From: Robertkochia sediminum
GTDB taxonomy: Bacteria; Bacteroidota; Bacteroidia; Flavobacteriales; Flavobacteriaceae
Assembly: GCF_016786255.1 (NCBI RefSeq)
Contig: NZ_JADMKT010000062.1
Location: 62,001 to 126,000, forward strand
Reading direction: 5' to 3'
DNA length: 64,000 nt
A model generated the notes under the pieces. The model had not been told where the DNA came from. It was given only the letters and a program-made list of their open reading frames with translations, and searched no databases. Positions 43,859 to 54,061 of this stretch are shown piece by piece. Made by a program: the position numbers and the translations under genes. The number at the start of each line of letters is the position of its first letter. The stretch's first letter is position 1.

Positions 43859-43869
43859 ATCAGGTTTTA

Positions 43870-43877
43870 TAACTTTG
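43870..43877 (+). promoter_or_regulatory. -7 element of the kbl promoter
   Basis: TAACTTTG matches TAnnTTTG exactly, 13 bp before the ATG at 43891. Confidence 0.6.
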
Positions 43878-43890
43878 TAAAAAAAATAAT

Positions 43891-45084
43891 ATGTACGGTA
43901 AGATCAAGGAGCACCTGCAACAGGAGCTCAAATCCATTGAAGAGGCAGGACTCTATAAAAAAGAACGCATTATTACCTCTGCACAAGGAGCAGAGATCAC
44001 CATTTCTACCGGTGAAACAGTGATCAATTTTTGCGCCAACAACTACCTGGGGCTATCCAACCATCCCGAAGTAGTGCAAGCGGCCAAAGACACCCTTGAC
44101 TCTCACGGATTCGGAATGTCGTCTGTTCGCTTTATCTGCGGAACACAGGATATACATAAGGAACTCGAAGAAAAGATCGCTTCGTTCTACGGCACCGAAG
44201 ACACCATTCTTTACGCCGCGGCCTTTGACGCCAACGGAGGAGTATTCGAGCCCCTGTTAGGTCCGGAAGACGCCATTATCTCAGACTCCCTTAATCACGC
44301 CTCTATTATCGACGGGGTACGACTGTGTAAGGCTGCCAGATACCGCTATCAAAACAACGACATGGCCGACCTCGAGGAAAAGCTCAAGGAAGCCAATGCC
44401 AACGGGGCCCGCTTTAAGGTGATCGTCACCGACGGAGTGTTCTCTATGGACGGACTCGTAGCCCCACTAGACAAGATCTGTGACCTGGCCGACAAGTACG
44501 ACGCAATGGTCATGATCGACGAATGTCACGCTGCTGGTTTCATTGGAGAAACAGGAAGGGGAACCCTCGAAGAGAAAAATGTGATGGGACGCATCGACAT
44601 TATCACGGGTACCCTCGGTAAAGCGCTCGGAGGAGCCATGGGTGGTTATACCACCGGGAAGAAAGAGATCATCGAGATCCTGCGCCAACGTTCGCGTCCG
44701 TATCTCTTCTCCAATTCCCTTGCGCCGAACATTGTAGGAGCCTCTATCAAGGTGTTCGACATGCTCGCCACCGATACCGAATTGAGAGACCGACTCGAAG
44801 CCAACACCAACTACTTTAAAAAAGGGATGAAAGAAGCCGGCTTCGATATTATAGACGGGGATTCGGCCATAGTACCTGTTATGCTTTATGACGCCAAACT
44901 CTCACAAGAAATGGCAGATAAATTGCTCGAAAAAGGAATTTATGTTATAGGATTTTTCTACCCGGTCGTGCCTAAGGAGAAGGCCAGGATCCGGGTTCAA
45001 TTATCGGCCGCACACACCAAAGAGCACCTCGACAAGGCTATAACTGCCTTTGTAACAGTAGGTAAGGAGTTAGGTGTAATTTAA
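43891..45084 (+). CDS. kbl: Glycine C-acetyltransferase (2-amino-3-ketobutyrate CoA ligase)
   Basis: A 397-residue PLP enzyme of the alpha-oxoamine synthase family that interconverts 2-amino-3-ketobutyrate plus CoA and glycine plus acetyl-CoA in threonine breakdown. Features: [49 protein letters not shown], and [20 protein letters not shown] containing the PLP lysine. The length is typical. No threonine dehydrogenase gene is adjacent, so the pathway partner is elsewhere or the enzyme serves glycine metabolism alone. Confidence 0.95.
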   Translation: MYGKIKEHLQQELKSIEEAGLYKKERIITSAQGAEITISTGETVINFCANNYLGLSNHPEVVQAAKDTLDSHGFGMSSVRFICGTQDIHKELEEKIASFYGTEDTILYAAAFDANGGVFEPLLGPEDAIISDSLNHASIIDGVRLCKAARYRYQNNDMADLEEKLKEANANGARFKVIVTDGVFSMDGLVAPLDKICDLADKYDAMVMIDECHAAGFIGETGRGTLEEKNVMGRIDIITGTLGKALGGAMGGYTTGKKEIIEILRQRSRPYLFSNSLAPNIVGASIKVFDMLATDTELRDRLEANTNYFKKGMKEAGFDIIDGDSAIVPVMLYDAKLSQEMADKLLEKGIYVIGFFYPVVPKEKARIRVQLSAAHTKEHLDKAITAFVTVGKELGVI

Positions 45085-45125
45085 CCGATATTTATTAGGA
45101 ATATTCCAAAAAATTATATATTCGC

Positions 45126-45156
45126 TTTGTTAAGTAGTTGTAACGACTTACATTTG
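45126..45156 (+). promoter_or_regulatory. Promoter of the ompA gene
   Basis: The -33 element TTTG (45126-45129) and -7 element TACATTTG (45149-45156) match the Bacteroidota consensus with a 19-bp spacer. They lie 36 bp before the ATG. Confidence 0.82.
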
Positions 45157-45191
45157 TTAGAGAATTAACACTTAAAATTAAATAATTGAAC

Positions 45192-46547
45192 ATGAAAAAT
45201 CTTGGCAAAATCTTAGTTGCTTTTCTCCTGATCGCAGGATTAAGTAGCGTACATGCTCAAGACCACAACAACCCGTGGCAGGTGAGTTTTGGTATAAACG
45301 CGATTGACGTTTACCCTACCAATTCTGACAAGCCTTATGCTGGTGGATGGTTTGATGAGTATTTCAACGTTGAGGATCACTGGAACATACTTCCTTCAAT
45401 TTCTACAATTTCTGTGTCCCGTTATGTAGGAGATGGATTCTCTGTAGGAGTTCGCGGATCCCTCAACAGAATCGATAAACTTGGTGATGTTGAAACTGAC
45501 GATCTTTCTCACTACGCTATCGATGGTACGATCAAGTACAATCTGGTTAAGGAAGCCTTTATTCAGCCTTACCTTGAGATCGGTGGTGGATATACCTGGA
45601 TCGACGATATCGGAGCAGGTACTCTTAACGGAGGTCTTGGACTTAATTTCTGGTTCACCGAAAACATTGGTATGAACTTACAGTCTACCTATAAGCACGT
45701 TTTCGAAGACTATGGAGTTGAGCACTTCCAGCACCTGCTTGGATTAAACATCAAATTTGGTGGAACCGACACCGACGGTGACGGAATCTACGACAAAGAT
45801 GATGCTTGCCCTGAAGTTGCCGGATTGCCACAATTCAACGGATGTCCTGACAGCGACGGGGACGGAATCGAAGACTCTAAAGATGCTTGTCCTAACGAAG
45901 CAGGTTCACTTGACATGAATGGTTGTCCTGATACAGACGGTGACGGAATCGCCGATAACGTAGACGAATGTCCTGAGGTTGCCGGATTGGCAGAATTCAA
46001 CGGATGTCCTGATACCGACGGTGACGGAGTGCCGGATAACAAAGATGAGTGTCCCAACGAGGCAGGTCCTGCTGAGAACAACGGATGTCCATGGCCAGAT
46101 GCAGACGGTGACGGAGTGCCGGATAAAGATGACCTTTGTCCTGAGGTAGCCGGTACTGTTGCCAACCAAGGTTGTCCTGAGGTAACTGAAGAAGTTCAGG
46201 CTGCGCTTAACAGCTATGCTAAGACTATCTTGTTCGATACCGGTAAGTCGTCGATCAAATCTGAGTCTGAGCAAGTTCTTGCAGACATCATCGGAATCCT
46301 GAACCAATATCCGGCTTCTAAGTTCATGATCGAAGGTCACACTGACTCTACAGGTAGTGAATCTCTAAACCTGAGACTATCTAAGGAAAGAGCTGCTGCA
46401 GTAGAGGCTTACCTCGAAAATGCAGGTATCGCTTCAGACAGACTTACTTCTGAAGGATACGGTGAGAGCAACCCGATCGCTTCTAACAGAACCAGAGATG
46501 GTAGACGTCAGAACAGAAGGGTAGAGATCAACCTGATCAAAGAATAA
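45192..46547 (+). CDS. OmpA-family outer-membrane protein with thrombospondin type 3 repeats
   Basis: A 451-residue protein. Order: signal peptide ([17 protein letters not shown]), an N-terminal eight-stranded barrel (about 25-195), five calcium-binding thrombospondin type 3 repeats ([95 protein letters not shown]), and a C-terminal peptidoglycan-binding OmpA domain ([26 protein letters not shown]). It anchors the outer membrane to the wall. The ATG at 45192 is preferred to TTG 45186. A consensus promoter and a strong terminator make it a single, probably abundant unit. Confidence 0.95.
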   Translation: MKNLGKILVAFLLIAGLSSVHAQDHNNPWQVSFGINAIDVYPTNSDKPYAGGWFDEYFNVEDHWNILPSISTISVSRYVGDGFSVGVRGSLNRIDKLGDVETDDLSHYAIDGTIKYNLVKEAFIQPYLEIGGGYTWIDDIGAGTLNGGLGLNFWFTENIGMNLQSTYKHVFEDYGVEHFQHLLGLNIKFGGTDTDGDGIYDKDDACPEVAGLPQFNGCPDSDGDGIEDSKDACPNEAGSLDMNGCPDTDGDGIADNVDECPEVAGLAEFNGCPDTDGDGVPDNKDECPNEAGPAENNGCPWPDADGDGVPDKDDLCPEVAGTVANQGCPEVTEEVQAALNSYAKTILFDTGKSSIKSESEQVLADIIGILNQYPASKFMIEGHTDSTGSESLNLRLSKERAAAVEAYLENAGIASDRLTSEGYGESNPIASNRTRDGRRQNRRVEINLIKE

Positions 46548-46570
46548 GGAATAACATTCCCTTAAATACT

Positions 46571-46606
46571 AAAAAACGCTCCGGCATTCCGGGGCGTTTT
46601 TTTTAT
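46571..46606 (+). terminator. Rho-independent terminator of ompA
   Basis: AAAAAACGCTCCGG (46571-46584) pairs with CCGGGGCGTTTTTT (46589-46602) with one T-G pair, followed by more T. Confidence 0.93.
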
Positions 46607-46639
46607 TTTTATGCCTCATCATATTCTCAAGAACCGGCT

Positions 46640-49417
46640 ATGAAAAGTTTCCTGTCTGCCATCATCACAGAACTCTATTCCCGCCATGCCAACGAAATGC
46701 ACAAACTGGTATTGGTACTCCCTAGTAAACGTGCAGGCGCGTTTTTAAGGAAAGAATTGCGGACTGTGATCACCAGGACCACCTTCATGCCAGAGATCTA
46801 CAGCATCGAAGATTTTGTGCAGGAGATCTCCAGTCTGGAACAGGCCTCAGGACTCCACCTCCTTTTCGAGTTCTACAAAACCTACGAGCAATGCACCCCC
46901 GAAGAAAAAAGAGAACCCCTTAATGAGTTTACCTCCTGGGCCCAAACCGCCATTCAGGATTTTAACGAGATCGATCGTTACCTCATAGATCCCGACCGCA
47001 TCTTTGACCACCTGTTCAGCATTAAGGAGCTGGACCACTGGACCCAAACAGAACCGCAAACCGAGATCCAGAAGAACTATCTCGATTTTTGGAGGCAACT
47101 CAAACAACTCTATCACACCTTTCGCGAAAACCTCAGCGCCAAAAACCTGGGATACCAGGGCATGATCTATCGCGAAGCCAGTGAACAGGTTGAATATTAC
47201 CTCCAGGCCCATCCCGACAGGCCTCATTATTTTTTAGGCTTTAACGCCCTTAACAGCGCCGAAAGCACCATTATTCAGGAAATTCTGGCCAACTCCCCGG
47301 GAGAGGTCTATTGGGATACAGACCGCCACTTTATGGATGATCCCGATCACGATGCCTCCCTGTTCTTAAGACGCATCAAAGAGGAATGGCCGCACATCCA
47401 AAAGAACGGATTTAAATATATCGGTGATCATTATAGTGCCCCCAAGAACATCGAGCTTATCGGTGTTCCCGGAAATATTCAGCAGGCCAAATACATGGGA
47501 AACCTCATCGACAAGCTCAAAGAACAGCCCGGTCTGCTCGAAAGAACGGCCGTTGTACTCGGACAAGAAGCGCTCCTTCCTGCCTTGCTCAACGCTATCC
47601 CCGAAGGTGTGGAACACATCAATATCACCAGCGGATTCCCCCTGCAATACACCCCTTTCGCCAGCTTCTTCGAGACCCTGATCCACAGCTGGTCCCGCAG
47701 TGGCAGCAACAAATGGTACTACCGCGATATAGACCGTATCTTATCGCATCCTGCCTGCCGTGGCCTGTTTTCCCCCCAAGGAATCGACACGCTGCTCAAG
47801 ACTATGGGATCACAAAACCTGATCTACCTGGAAGCCGAACAACTCTATGCGTTAATGCAGGAGGAACACGAACGAGAAACCCTCAAAAAACTTTTCCCAA
47901 AGAACCTCCACCATACAGGAGCGCTCATTGAATACTGCGTATCGCTATTACTTCAGCTTCGCGATCATTACGCCACACAAGAGCACAGAAATCCGGTATT
48001 CCTGCAATACCTCTACCGTTTTTACCAGTTATTTAATCAGCTGCAACATATACAAGGCACCTACCGGTCACTAAATAATATAAAGGCCCTGCTCCAGGTA
48101 TACCGCGACCTTTTGGTAAAAGAGACCGTTGATTTCAAAGGAGAACCGCTATCCGGCCTACAGGTCATGGGAATGCTCGAAAGCCGAAACCTCGATTTCG
48201 AGACCGTGATCATAAGTTCGGTCAACGAAGGGGTGCTACCCGGAGGAAAGCAGCATAATTCCTTTATTCCTTTTGACCTCAAACTGCAATACGGCCTGCC
48301 TACTTATAAAGAAAAAGATGCAGTGTACACCTATCACTTCTACCGCCTGCTGCAACGCGCGAAGAACGTTTATATCATTTACAATACCGCTACAGACTCC
48401 CTGGACGGAGGAGAAAAGAGCCGCTTCGTACAACAACTCCTGCTGGAACGGCTGCCAGGACATCAAATCAAAGAAGTACTTGCCAGTCCGCAGATCGACA
48501 GTCCGCAGATCCTTCCGGCCAGCATTTCCAAATCGCCATCACTCAACGAACGCCTCAGGCAAGTGGCCGCAGAAGGCTTTTCCCCTTCATCGCTCACCAA
48601 TTTCATCAGGAATCCTATAGACTTCTATAAGCAGCGCGTGCTGGGCATCAGGGAACTCGACCTGGTAGAAGAGACCGTGGCGGCAAATACCATGGGAACC
48701 ATTGTTCACGACAGCCTCGAAGCCCTGTATATTCCCTTCATCGGGAAATACCTGACCTCAGACGACCTGAAAGCGATCAGAAAAAGAATGAAGGAAGTGG
48801 TCACCGAAAAGTTCAGTGAGTATTATTCAGATCCGGCAACCGTGCGCGGACAAAACCTCATTAGCTACCATATTGCCGAGAAATACGTGGAGAAATACCT
48901 CGACCACGAACAAAAACGACTGGATAAAGGCACCTCGGTGCGTATTATCGCCCTCGAAGAGAAAGCGCCCTGCGACCTTCAAATTCCCGGCCTCGACTTT
49001 AAGGTACGTATCAAAGGAATGGTAGACCGCATAGAGGAAGTCGATGGGGTATGGACCGTAGTCGATTACAAGACCGGAGCCGTACAACCATCTGAACTCA
49101 AGGTTTACGACTGGGATCTGATGCTGGAAGATTACAAATACAGCAAGGCCTTCCAAGTGCTCTGCTATGTGTATATGATGCGTCACAAGATCCCCGCCAA
49201 CGCCAGGGTACAGGCAGGTATCGTATCTTTGAAGACCATCAGGAACGGATTCATGCCTTTTGCCCAAACAGAAAAGCCCGGAGCGAGAAGCGCTGACCCG
49301 GAGATCACTCCCGAGGTGCTGGAAACCTTTGAAGAGAAACTCTTCGAACTTATTCGCACGATCTGTGACCCTGCTCAACCCTTTGTAGAAAAAGAAATAA
49401 AGACCTATGATCACTAA
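46640..49417 (+). CDS. AddB-like PD-(D/E)XK nuclease subunit
   Basis: A 925-residue protein with the AddB layout: an N-terminal region akin to an inactive UvrD helicase (LVLVLPSKRAGAFLRKELRT, VVLGQEALLPALLNAIPEG, VMGMLESRNLDFETVIISSV NEGVLPGG) and a C-terminal nuclease (GTIVHDSLEALY, then VRIKGMVDRIEEVDGVWTVV and VDYKTGAVQPSEL). The Cys set that binds an iron-sulphur cluster in Bacillus AddB is not seen after the nuclease motif. It would act with the AddA-like protein at 40739. Its stop overlaps the next start by 11 bp, so translation is coupled to the hydrolase gene. Confidence 0.88.
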   Translation: MKSFLSAIITELYSRHANEMHKLVLVLPSKRAGAFLRKELRTVITRTTFMPEIYSIEDFVQEISSLEQASGLHLLFEFYKTYEQCTPEEKREPLNEFTSWAQTAIQDFNEIDRYLIDPDRIFDHLFSIKELDHWTQTEPQTEIQKNYLDFWRQLKQLYHTFRENLSAKNLGYQGMIYREASEQVEYYLQAHPDRPHYFLGFNALNSAESTIIQEILANSPGEVYWDTDRHFMDDPDHDASLFLRRIKEEWPHIQKNGFKYIGDHYSAPKNIELIGVPGNIQQAKYMGNLIDKLKEQPGLLERTAVVLGQEALLPALLNAIPEGVEHINITSGFPLQYTPFASFFETLIHSWSRSGSNKWYYRDIDRILSHPACRGLFSPQGIDTLLKTMGSQNLIYLEAEQLYALMQEEHERETLKKLFPKNLHHTGALIEYCVSLLLQLRDHYATQEHRNPVFLQYLYRFYQLFNQLQHIQGTYRSLNNIKALLQVYRDLLVKETVDFKGEPLSGLQVMGMLESRNLDFETVIISSVNEGVLPGGKQHNSFIPFDLKLQYGLPTYKEKDAVYTYHFYRLLQRAKNVYIIYNTATDSLDGGEKSRFVQQLLLERLPGHQIKEVLASPQIDSPQILPASISKSPSLNERLRQVAAEGFSPSSLTNFIRNPIDFYKQRVLGIRELDLVEETVAANTMGTIVHDSLEALYIPFIGKYLTSDDLKAIRKRMKEVVTEKFSEYYSDPATVRGQNLISYHIAEKYVEKYLDHEQKRLDKGTSVRIIALEEKAPCDLQIPGLDFKVRIKGMVDRIEEVDGVWTVVDYKTGAVQPSELKVYDWDLMLEDYKYSKAFQVLCYVYMMRHKIPANARVQAGIVSLKTIRNGFMPFAQTEKPGARSADPEITPEVLETFEEKLFELIRTICDPAQPFVEKEIKTYDH

Positions 49418-50243
49418 GACTCCGCATATTATTGACGGCCGCCATGAGCGCCCTATCCTTATGGACCTTCACCAACCGAAAAATCCTAATGGCCACCTCG
49501 TGATCTTTAGCCACGGATATAAAGGTTTTAAAGACTGGGGCTTTTGGGATCATGTGGCCCGAAAATTTGCCGATAAGGGGTTCCAGTTCCTGAAGTTTAA
49601 TTTTTCGCACAATGGTGGTACCATCGAACAGCCTGTAGACTTTCCCGACCTGGAAGCTTTCGCCCTCAATAATTTCACCAAAGAAATGGACGACCTCCAA
49701 ACGGTGATCGACTGGAGCACAAATGACGGCAGTAAGAAAGGGGTTGTAAATTTTGATCAAATACACCTGATTGGCCACTCCCGTGGTGGCGGTATCGTTA
49801 CCCTGAAAAGCGCCGAAGAACCCCGGATCAACTCCGTTACCAGCTGGGCCGGGGTAAGTGATTTCAAGGCCCGGTTCGCCGATGCCAAAACACGGGAATA
49901 CTGGAAAGCAAAAGGCGTGATCCATATCGAGAATACCCGTACCAAACAACAACTCCCCCATTATTACCAGTTCTACGAAGACTTTATCGCTAATGAGGAC
50001 CGCTTTACGATTAAAAGGGCTGCACAGGCATTAGAGATTCCCCACCTTATTGTTCACGGCACCCAGGATCCTACCGTAGACCAGAAAGAAGCACAGGCAT
50101 TGAAATCCTGGAATCCCAAGGCTCAACTGGAGATCATAGAAGGAGCAGATCATGTATTCGGGGGCGGACATCCATGGGCACAACAAAACCTGCCTCCACA
50201 TATGGAGAGAGTGGTACAGGCTACCCTGAACTTTTTGTCCTGA
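49407..50243 (+). CDS. Alpha/beta-hydrolase, dienelactone hydrolase/BAAT-like
   Basis: A 278-residue cytoplasmic alpha/beta-hydrolase. The nucleophile elbow is HLIGHSRGGGIVTL (Ser of GHSRGG), the acid is probably Asp in LIVHGTQDPTVD, and the His lies in EGADHVFGGGHPW. VIFSHGYKGFKDWGFWDHV forms the oxyanion-hole strand. The substrate is unknown. The start lies inside the end of the AddB gene. Confidence 0.9.
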   Translation: MITKTPHIIDGRHERPILMDLHQPKNPNGHLVIFSHGYKGFKDWGFWDHVARKFADKGFQFLKFNFSHNGGTIEQPVDFPDLEAFALNNFTKEMDDLQTVIDWSTNDGSKKGVVNFDQIHLIGHSRGGGIVTLKSAEEPRINSVTSWAGVSDFKARFADAKTREYWKAKGVIHIENTRTKQQLPHYYQFYEDFIANEDRFTIKRAAQALEIPHLIVHGTQDPTVDQKEAQALKSWNPKAQLEIIEGADHVFGGGHPWAQQNLPPHMERVVQATLNFLS

Positions 50244-50386
50244 GAGAACAGGCCGGAGAACGTAGCAAACAGGCAAGATCGATCTTGTTAACGCATAAAC
50301 AATTGATTTTTCATTACTTACAGCTATTTTTTGCAGTGAGCGAACACATTTTTGTATAGCTTCGTGTGGATTAAAGCAGTATCGTT

Positions 50387-51382
50387 ATGAAATACACGAA
50401 AATATCTTCCGATAAGCATTTTGACCTGGCAAAATTCCCGAAGGGTGAGATCTCAAAATTCTGGCTACACATTATCAACAACGGCTTGGGAGAACCGATC
50501 AGGGTGCCTATCCTGGTGGCACGCGGACAAAAAGAGGGGCCCGTACTCGGACTAAATGCCGCACTCCACGGGAACGAGCTCAACGGGATCAATGTGATCC
50601 AGCGCGTCTTTGACCGGCTCGACAGTAGTGATATTGTATTAAAAGGGACCGTTATCGGCATCCTGGTAGCCAATGTGCCAGGAGTACTTTTGGGGCAACG
50701 CCGGTTTAATGACGATTTTGACCTGAACCGACAGGCACCGGGTTCAGAGAACGGTATTGCCAGCAGCGTATACATTCACCGTCTTATCGACAGGGTTATC
50801 AAACACTTCGATTACTTTCTGGACCTGCATACCACGGGATACGGAAAACAGAATTGCTGGCATATCAGGGCCGACCTATCCGATAAGGAAACCAAGAACC
50901 TGGCCCTGCTGCAAAATCCGGAAGCCATTCTTCACAGTACGCCCGATGAAAAGACCCTGAGGGGATACGCCTCTTCCCTGGGTATTAAATCCCTTACCCT
51001 GGAGCTTAAAGACCCATTTATCTTTCAACCTGAGGTAGTCAACGAATCGGCAGTAGCCATATGGAATGTGATGAACTACCTGGACATGGTACCGAATCCG
51101 CGATCCAATCCCTTTGAAGATACCTGGCTGGTAGAGAAATCGCGATGGATGCGCTCCAATGCAGGAGGGATCCTCACCGTGTTTCCCGAAATCCTGAGTA
51201 GTGTTGAAGAAGGCGAAAAGATCGCAGAGGTACGCAATATTTTCGGGGAACTCAATATGGAATTCTTTGCCCCCAACAGTGGGATCGTGATCGCAAAAAA
51301 CGTGAATCCTATAGCACAAACAGGGTCGGCCATCCTCAACCTGGCCCATAAAATAGAAAGGGTGCCCTGCCATATTACATAA
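50387..51382 (+). CDS. Succinylglutamate desuccinylase/aspartoacylase-family zinc hydrolase
   Basis: A 331-residue M14-like zinc amidohydrolase. Zinc ligands lie in ALHGNELNGINV (His, Glu) and FLDLHTTGYGKQNC (His), the guanidino-binding Arg in RRFNDDFDLNRQAPG, and the catalytic Glu probably in LTLELKDP. A C-terminal beta domain (about 250-331, FEDTWLVEKSRWMRSNAGGI, then MEFFAPNSGIVIAKNVNPIA) is typical. The true substrate may be an N-acyl amino acid; no arginine-degradation genes are nearby to support AstE. Confidence 0.9.
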   Translation: MKYTKISSDKHFDLAKFPKGEISKFWLHIINNGLGEPIRVPILVARGQKEGPVLGLNAALHGNELNGINVIQRVFDRLDSSDIVLKGTVIGILVANVPGVLLGQRRFNDDFDLNRQAPGSENGIASSVYIHRLIDRVIKHFDYFLDLHTTGYGKQNCWHIRADLSDKETKNLALLQNPEAILHSTPDEKTLRGYASSLGIKSLTLELKDPFIFQPEVVNESAVAIWNVMNYLDMVPNPRSNPFEDTWLVEKSRWMRSNAGGILTVFPEILSSVEEGEKIAEVRNIFGELNMEFFAPNSGIVIAKNVNPIAQTGSAILNLAHKIERVPCHIT

Positions 51383-51421
51383 CAGACCACCCTGAACTAT
51401 TGTATTCCTTTCGATATGAGA

Positions 51422-52138
51422 TCACTTCTTATCAGGCCTTGAAGGTCGCACCTCCACCTTGCTTGGCAGGGTTCGGGGATGCATCTTTAAGAGGTCCAGC
51501 ACAAGCTCACCCAGATCTTCAGGCTGTATCTTCCAGGCATCGGCCTCGGCATCCGGCGTATGGTCATTGAAATGAGACGCCACCGATCCGGGCATGATGG
51601 TGGTTACTTTGATATCGTATTTTCTAAGGTCCAGCATAGCCGCCTGGGTAAATCCTACCACTCCGAACTTAGATGCGTTGTACCCGGCACCATTGGCAAA
51701 GAAATTGGTTCCGGCGAGACTCGCCAGGGTCATATAATATCCCTTTGAAGCCTTTAATGCCGCTACGGTAGCCTTGAGCGTAAAGAAGGCTCCGGTGAGG
51801 TTGGTGTCGATCATGGACTTCCAGTGTTCGGGATCCAGCTCATCGACGGGAGCAAAATGCCCCAATCCCGCATTGGCCAGCACCAGATCGATCTGTCCGA
51901 ACTTCTTTGTGATCGCTTCCACCGCCTTTTGTTCAGACGCCAGGTCGCGCACATCAGATCCCACTCCAATAATACGATCGGGATCGGTGCATAAAGCTGC
52001 CGCTGCTTTTTCGGCATCGCTCTGGTCACGACCACTTATGGCCACCCGCATTCCCGCGTCGAGGAGGGTTTTGGCAATTCCATATCCTATTCCTTTGGTT
52101 CCGCCTGTGATATAGGCCACTTTATTCTTTACATCCAT
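51422..52138 (-). CDS. Short-chain dehydrogenase/reductase
   Basis: A 238-residue NAD(P)-dependent oxidoreductase of the classical SDR family: cofactor motif AYITGGTKGIGYGIAKTL, the NAG motif VLANAGLGHF, and catalytic Ser in MTLASLAG with YNASKFGVVG (Tyr-x-x-x-Lys). Residue Arg at AISGRDQSD suggests NADP preference. It resembles 3-ketoacyl-ACP reductases and sepiapterin-reductase-like enzymes, with substrate unknown. It converges with the zinc hydrolase gene (39 bp gap). Confidence 0.92.
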   Translation of the reverse strand: MDVKNKVAYITGGTKGIGYGIAKTLLDAGMRVAISGRDQSDAEKAAAALCTDPDRIIGVGSDVRDLASEQKAVEAITKKFGQIDLVLANAGLGHFAPVDELDPEHWKSMIDTNLTGAFFTLKATVAALKASKGYYMTLASLAGTNFFANGAGYNASKFGVVGFTQAAMLDLRKYDIKVTTIMPGSVASHFNDHTPDAEADAWKIQPEDLGELVLDLLKMHPRTLPSKVEVRPSRPDKK

Positions 52139-52243
52139 AAATATGCTTTTTCCTTAAAGATAAGGCTGCAAAAAGGAAGTACAAAAAACAAGGAGTAGTT
52201 ATTGGTTAACAGAGCGTAACCGGAAATACCCTGATGTATTTCT

Positions 52244-53731
52244 TCATCGCTTCACTTCCTTCCCATATTCCCGGATCTCCTGTATGGGCGCAATGATATT
52301 ATACCCCTCCCAGATGGCAGGGTCGTAGCGTTCGATCTCCAGGGGAATAAAATTTTCCGGTTCTTCGAACGCTGCAAAGGCTTCAGCAGTTATCGCATTG
52401 CTTTCTGCAATATAGATCTCTGAGGTCGAAAGATTGTCGATCTCAAAGGTAAAATCCAGTTTAAACACCTGCCGGCTTTCAGAGCGATCTTCCTTGTTCT
52501 TGATAAACTTCATTGGCCTGCTAATGTAGGCATAGGTACCCGAGGTCTTCCTTCCGAATTTCAGGTAGTACTTTCCTTCTGCGTTCTTTCGGTACTCGGA
52601 GGTAACCCTGATGCGGTCTTCGCGAAATTTCAATCCCAACAACAATTTGAGATTAACACCCTGTAACTTCTCTCCTTCCAGCATCTCGTATTCCAGGCGC
52701 ATCATCCCGTAGTCAAAAACATTGATGTACATCTTACCACGGAAAGAGGCACTGCTACGATCGGGTTCGAAAGCAATAACATAGACCGACTCTCCCGCTA
52801 TGTTGGCATAACCTTCGAGGGAATATGTGTACCGCTTTAACTTCTGTAAGAAATCCAGGTTCTCTTCGTTGTAAAAGGCATTATGCGAACGCAACCTCCA
52901 CTGCAGACTGTTCTTCACGAACTTGGTCTTGCCCTTTACTGAATCAATATCTTCTTCAAAGAATTCATCGGTAGTCAGCGAGTCTTCAATTTTTATGATC
53001 CCGGTCTTCACCTTATAACTGGCCCCTTTGTCCAGGTAGGGTCGAACGGTATTTACCAGTTTCTTCGTGATCTCCTCAGCAGAGATATCCCGATCCTTAT
53101 CCTTCAGGATCACGGCCTTCTCTACATTCAACTTCGCCGAATCGCCCATGACCAGGCGCTCCCCGTAATACTCGGTAAAGAACCTGAATTTACTCCCGGT
53201 AATATTCTTTGAAAGGGTTTCGATCTCTTTGTTGATCGTTTTCAGATCAGACCTTGAGGTTTTACTGGCCTTATCGATCTCAAAGGTAAAGTCTAACAAC
53301 TTCTGGTCGTCGCGATTACGCATAAAGAACGTCTGAGAACGATCATTGAGCACATGCAGGTCGGGAGCTGCAGCCATCATCTTTTCGACGATCTCCTGCG
53401 CACCTAATTGCTTGTTGGTCACCAAAACCTCATCGAGTTCGGTCACCTCTTCCTTAAGCACATACACTTGCTTAGTAAGATCCGTCAAAGGGATCTCCAG
53501 GGTGGCATACCCCAAATAGGAGATGGTCACAGGATCGGTTATGCCTTCCGGAAGGGTGAGGGTGAACTCCCCTTCGGTATTGGTCACTACCCCGGTATGA
53601 TCGCCCAACTGAACGGTAGCATAGGGTATTGGTTGCTGCTGTTCGTCGACCACCTTGCCCGAAACAGTTTGTCCGAAAGCATAAAAACAGGAAAAAATAA
53701 AAAATATAAAGGTGAAGGATAACTTGTTCAA
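52244..53731 (-). CDS. Secreted CarboxypepD_reg-like protein, DUF5686-related
   Basis: A 495-residue secreted protein starting at TTG (no other start lies in frame before the signal FTFIFFIFSCFYAFGQ). Residues 22-105 are a CarboxypepD_reg-like sandwich (VSGKVVDEQQQPIPYATVQL, NTEGEFTLTLPEG, ISYLGYATLEIPL). The remaining 390 residues (IVEKMMAAAPDLHVLNDRSQ, FFMRNRDDQKLLDFTFEID, YYLKFGRKTSGTYAYISRP) resemble the DUF5686-type proteins of Bacteroidota outer membranes, though the usual full-length barrel is shorter here. Function is unknown. Confidence 0.8.
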   Translation of the reverse strand: MNKLSFTFIFFIFSCFYAFGQTVSGKVVDEQQQPIPYATVQLGDHTGVVTNTEGEFTLTLPEGITDPVTISYLGYATLEIPLTDLTKQVYVLKEEVTELDEVLVTNKQLGAQEIVEKMMAAAPDLHVLNDRSQTFFMRNRDDQKLLDFTFEIDKASKTSRSDLKTINKEIETLSKNITGSKFRFFTEYYGERLVMGDSAKLNVEKAVILKDKDRDISAEEITKKLVNTVRPYLDKGASYKVKTGIIKIEDSLTTDEFFEEDIDSVKGKTKFVKNSLQWRLRSHNAFYNEENLDFLQKLKRYTYSLEGYANIAGESVYVIAFEPDRSSASFRGKMYINVFDYGMMRLEYEMLEGEKLQGVNLKLLLGLKFREDRIRVTSEYRKNAEGKYYLKFGRKTSGTYAYISRPMKFIKNKEDRSESRQVFKLDFTFEIDNLSTSEIYIAESNAITAEAFAAFEEPENFIPLEIERYDPAIWEGYNIIAPIQEIREYGKEVKR

Positions 53732-54020
53732 AGTCGTGATTTTGATTGATTTGTGTAAATATACTCCTACTTATACCAATGTCCGGGTTAAGTATTTGTG
53801 AAAATTTCAGGATTCGAAGGGGTAAACAAGAAAGAGTGAGTTGTTATAATAATAAGAGGCACTCATGAATAATCATGATAGCGTCCAAAATAAGCAATGA
53901 GTGAACTTAGTCAAGCTGTGGACTTGTTCACCACCGACCACGAAACTCAAGTGGTTTTTTCCTTGTTAAAGGGGAATAGTTACATGTTGATCGTCCTTTC
54001 ATCTTACCCATGGAGGACAT
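53732..54020. other. Intergenic region possibly encoding a small RNA
   Basis: No convincing protein gene is seen; the longest plus-strand frames are under 30 codons. A stable hairpin is visible at about 53902-53932 (GTGAAC pairs with GTTCAC, inner AGTC with GACT). The region ends in a strong plus-strand terminator at 54021-54054, although no plus-strand gene precedes it. Confidence 0.45.
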
Positions 54021-54054
54021 AAACCGCAGGCCGGACACCTGCGGTTTTTTTTTT
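54021..54054 (+). terminator. Orphan Rho-independent terminator
   Basis: AAACCGCAGG (54021-54030) pairs perfectly with CCTGCGGTTT (54038-54047), followed by a long T run. It has no upstream plus-strand gene nearer than the zinc hydrolase at 51382. Confidence 0.88.
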
Positions 54055-54061
54055 GCGCGCT

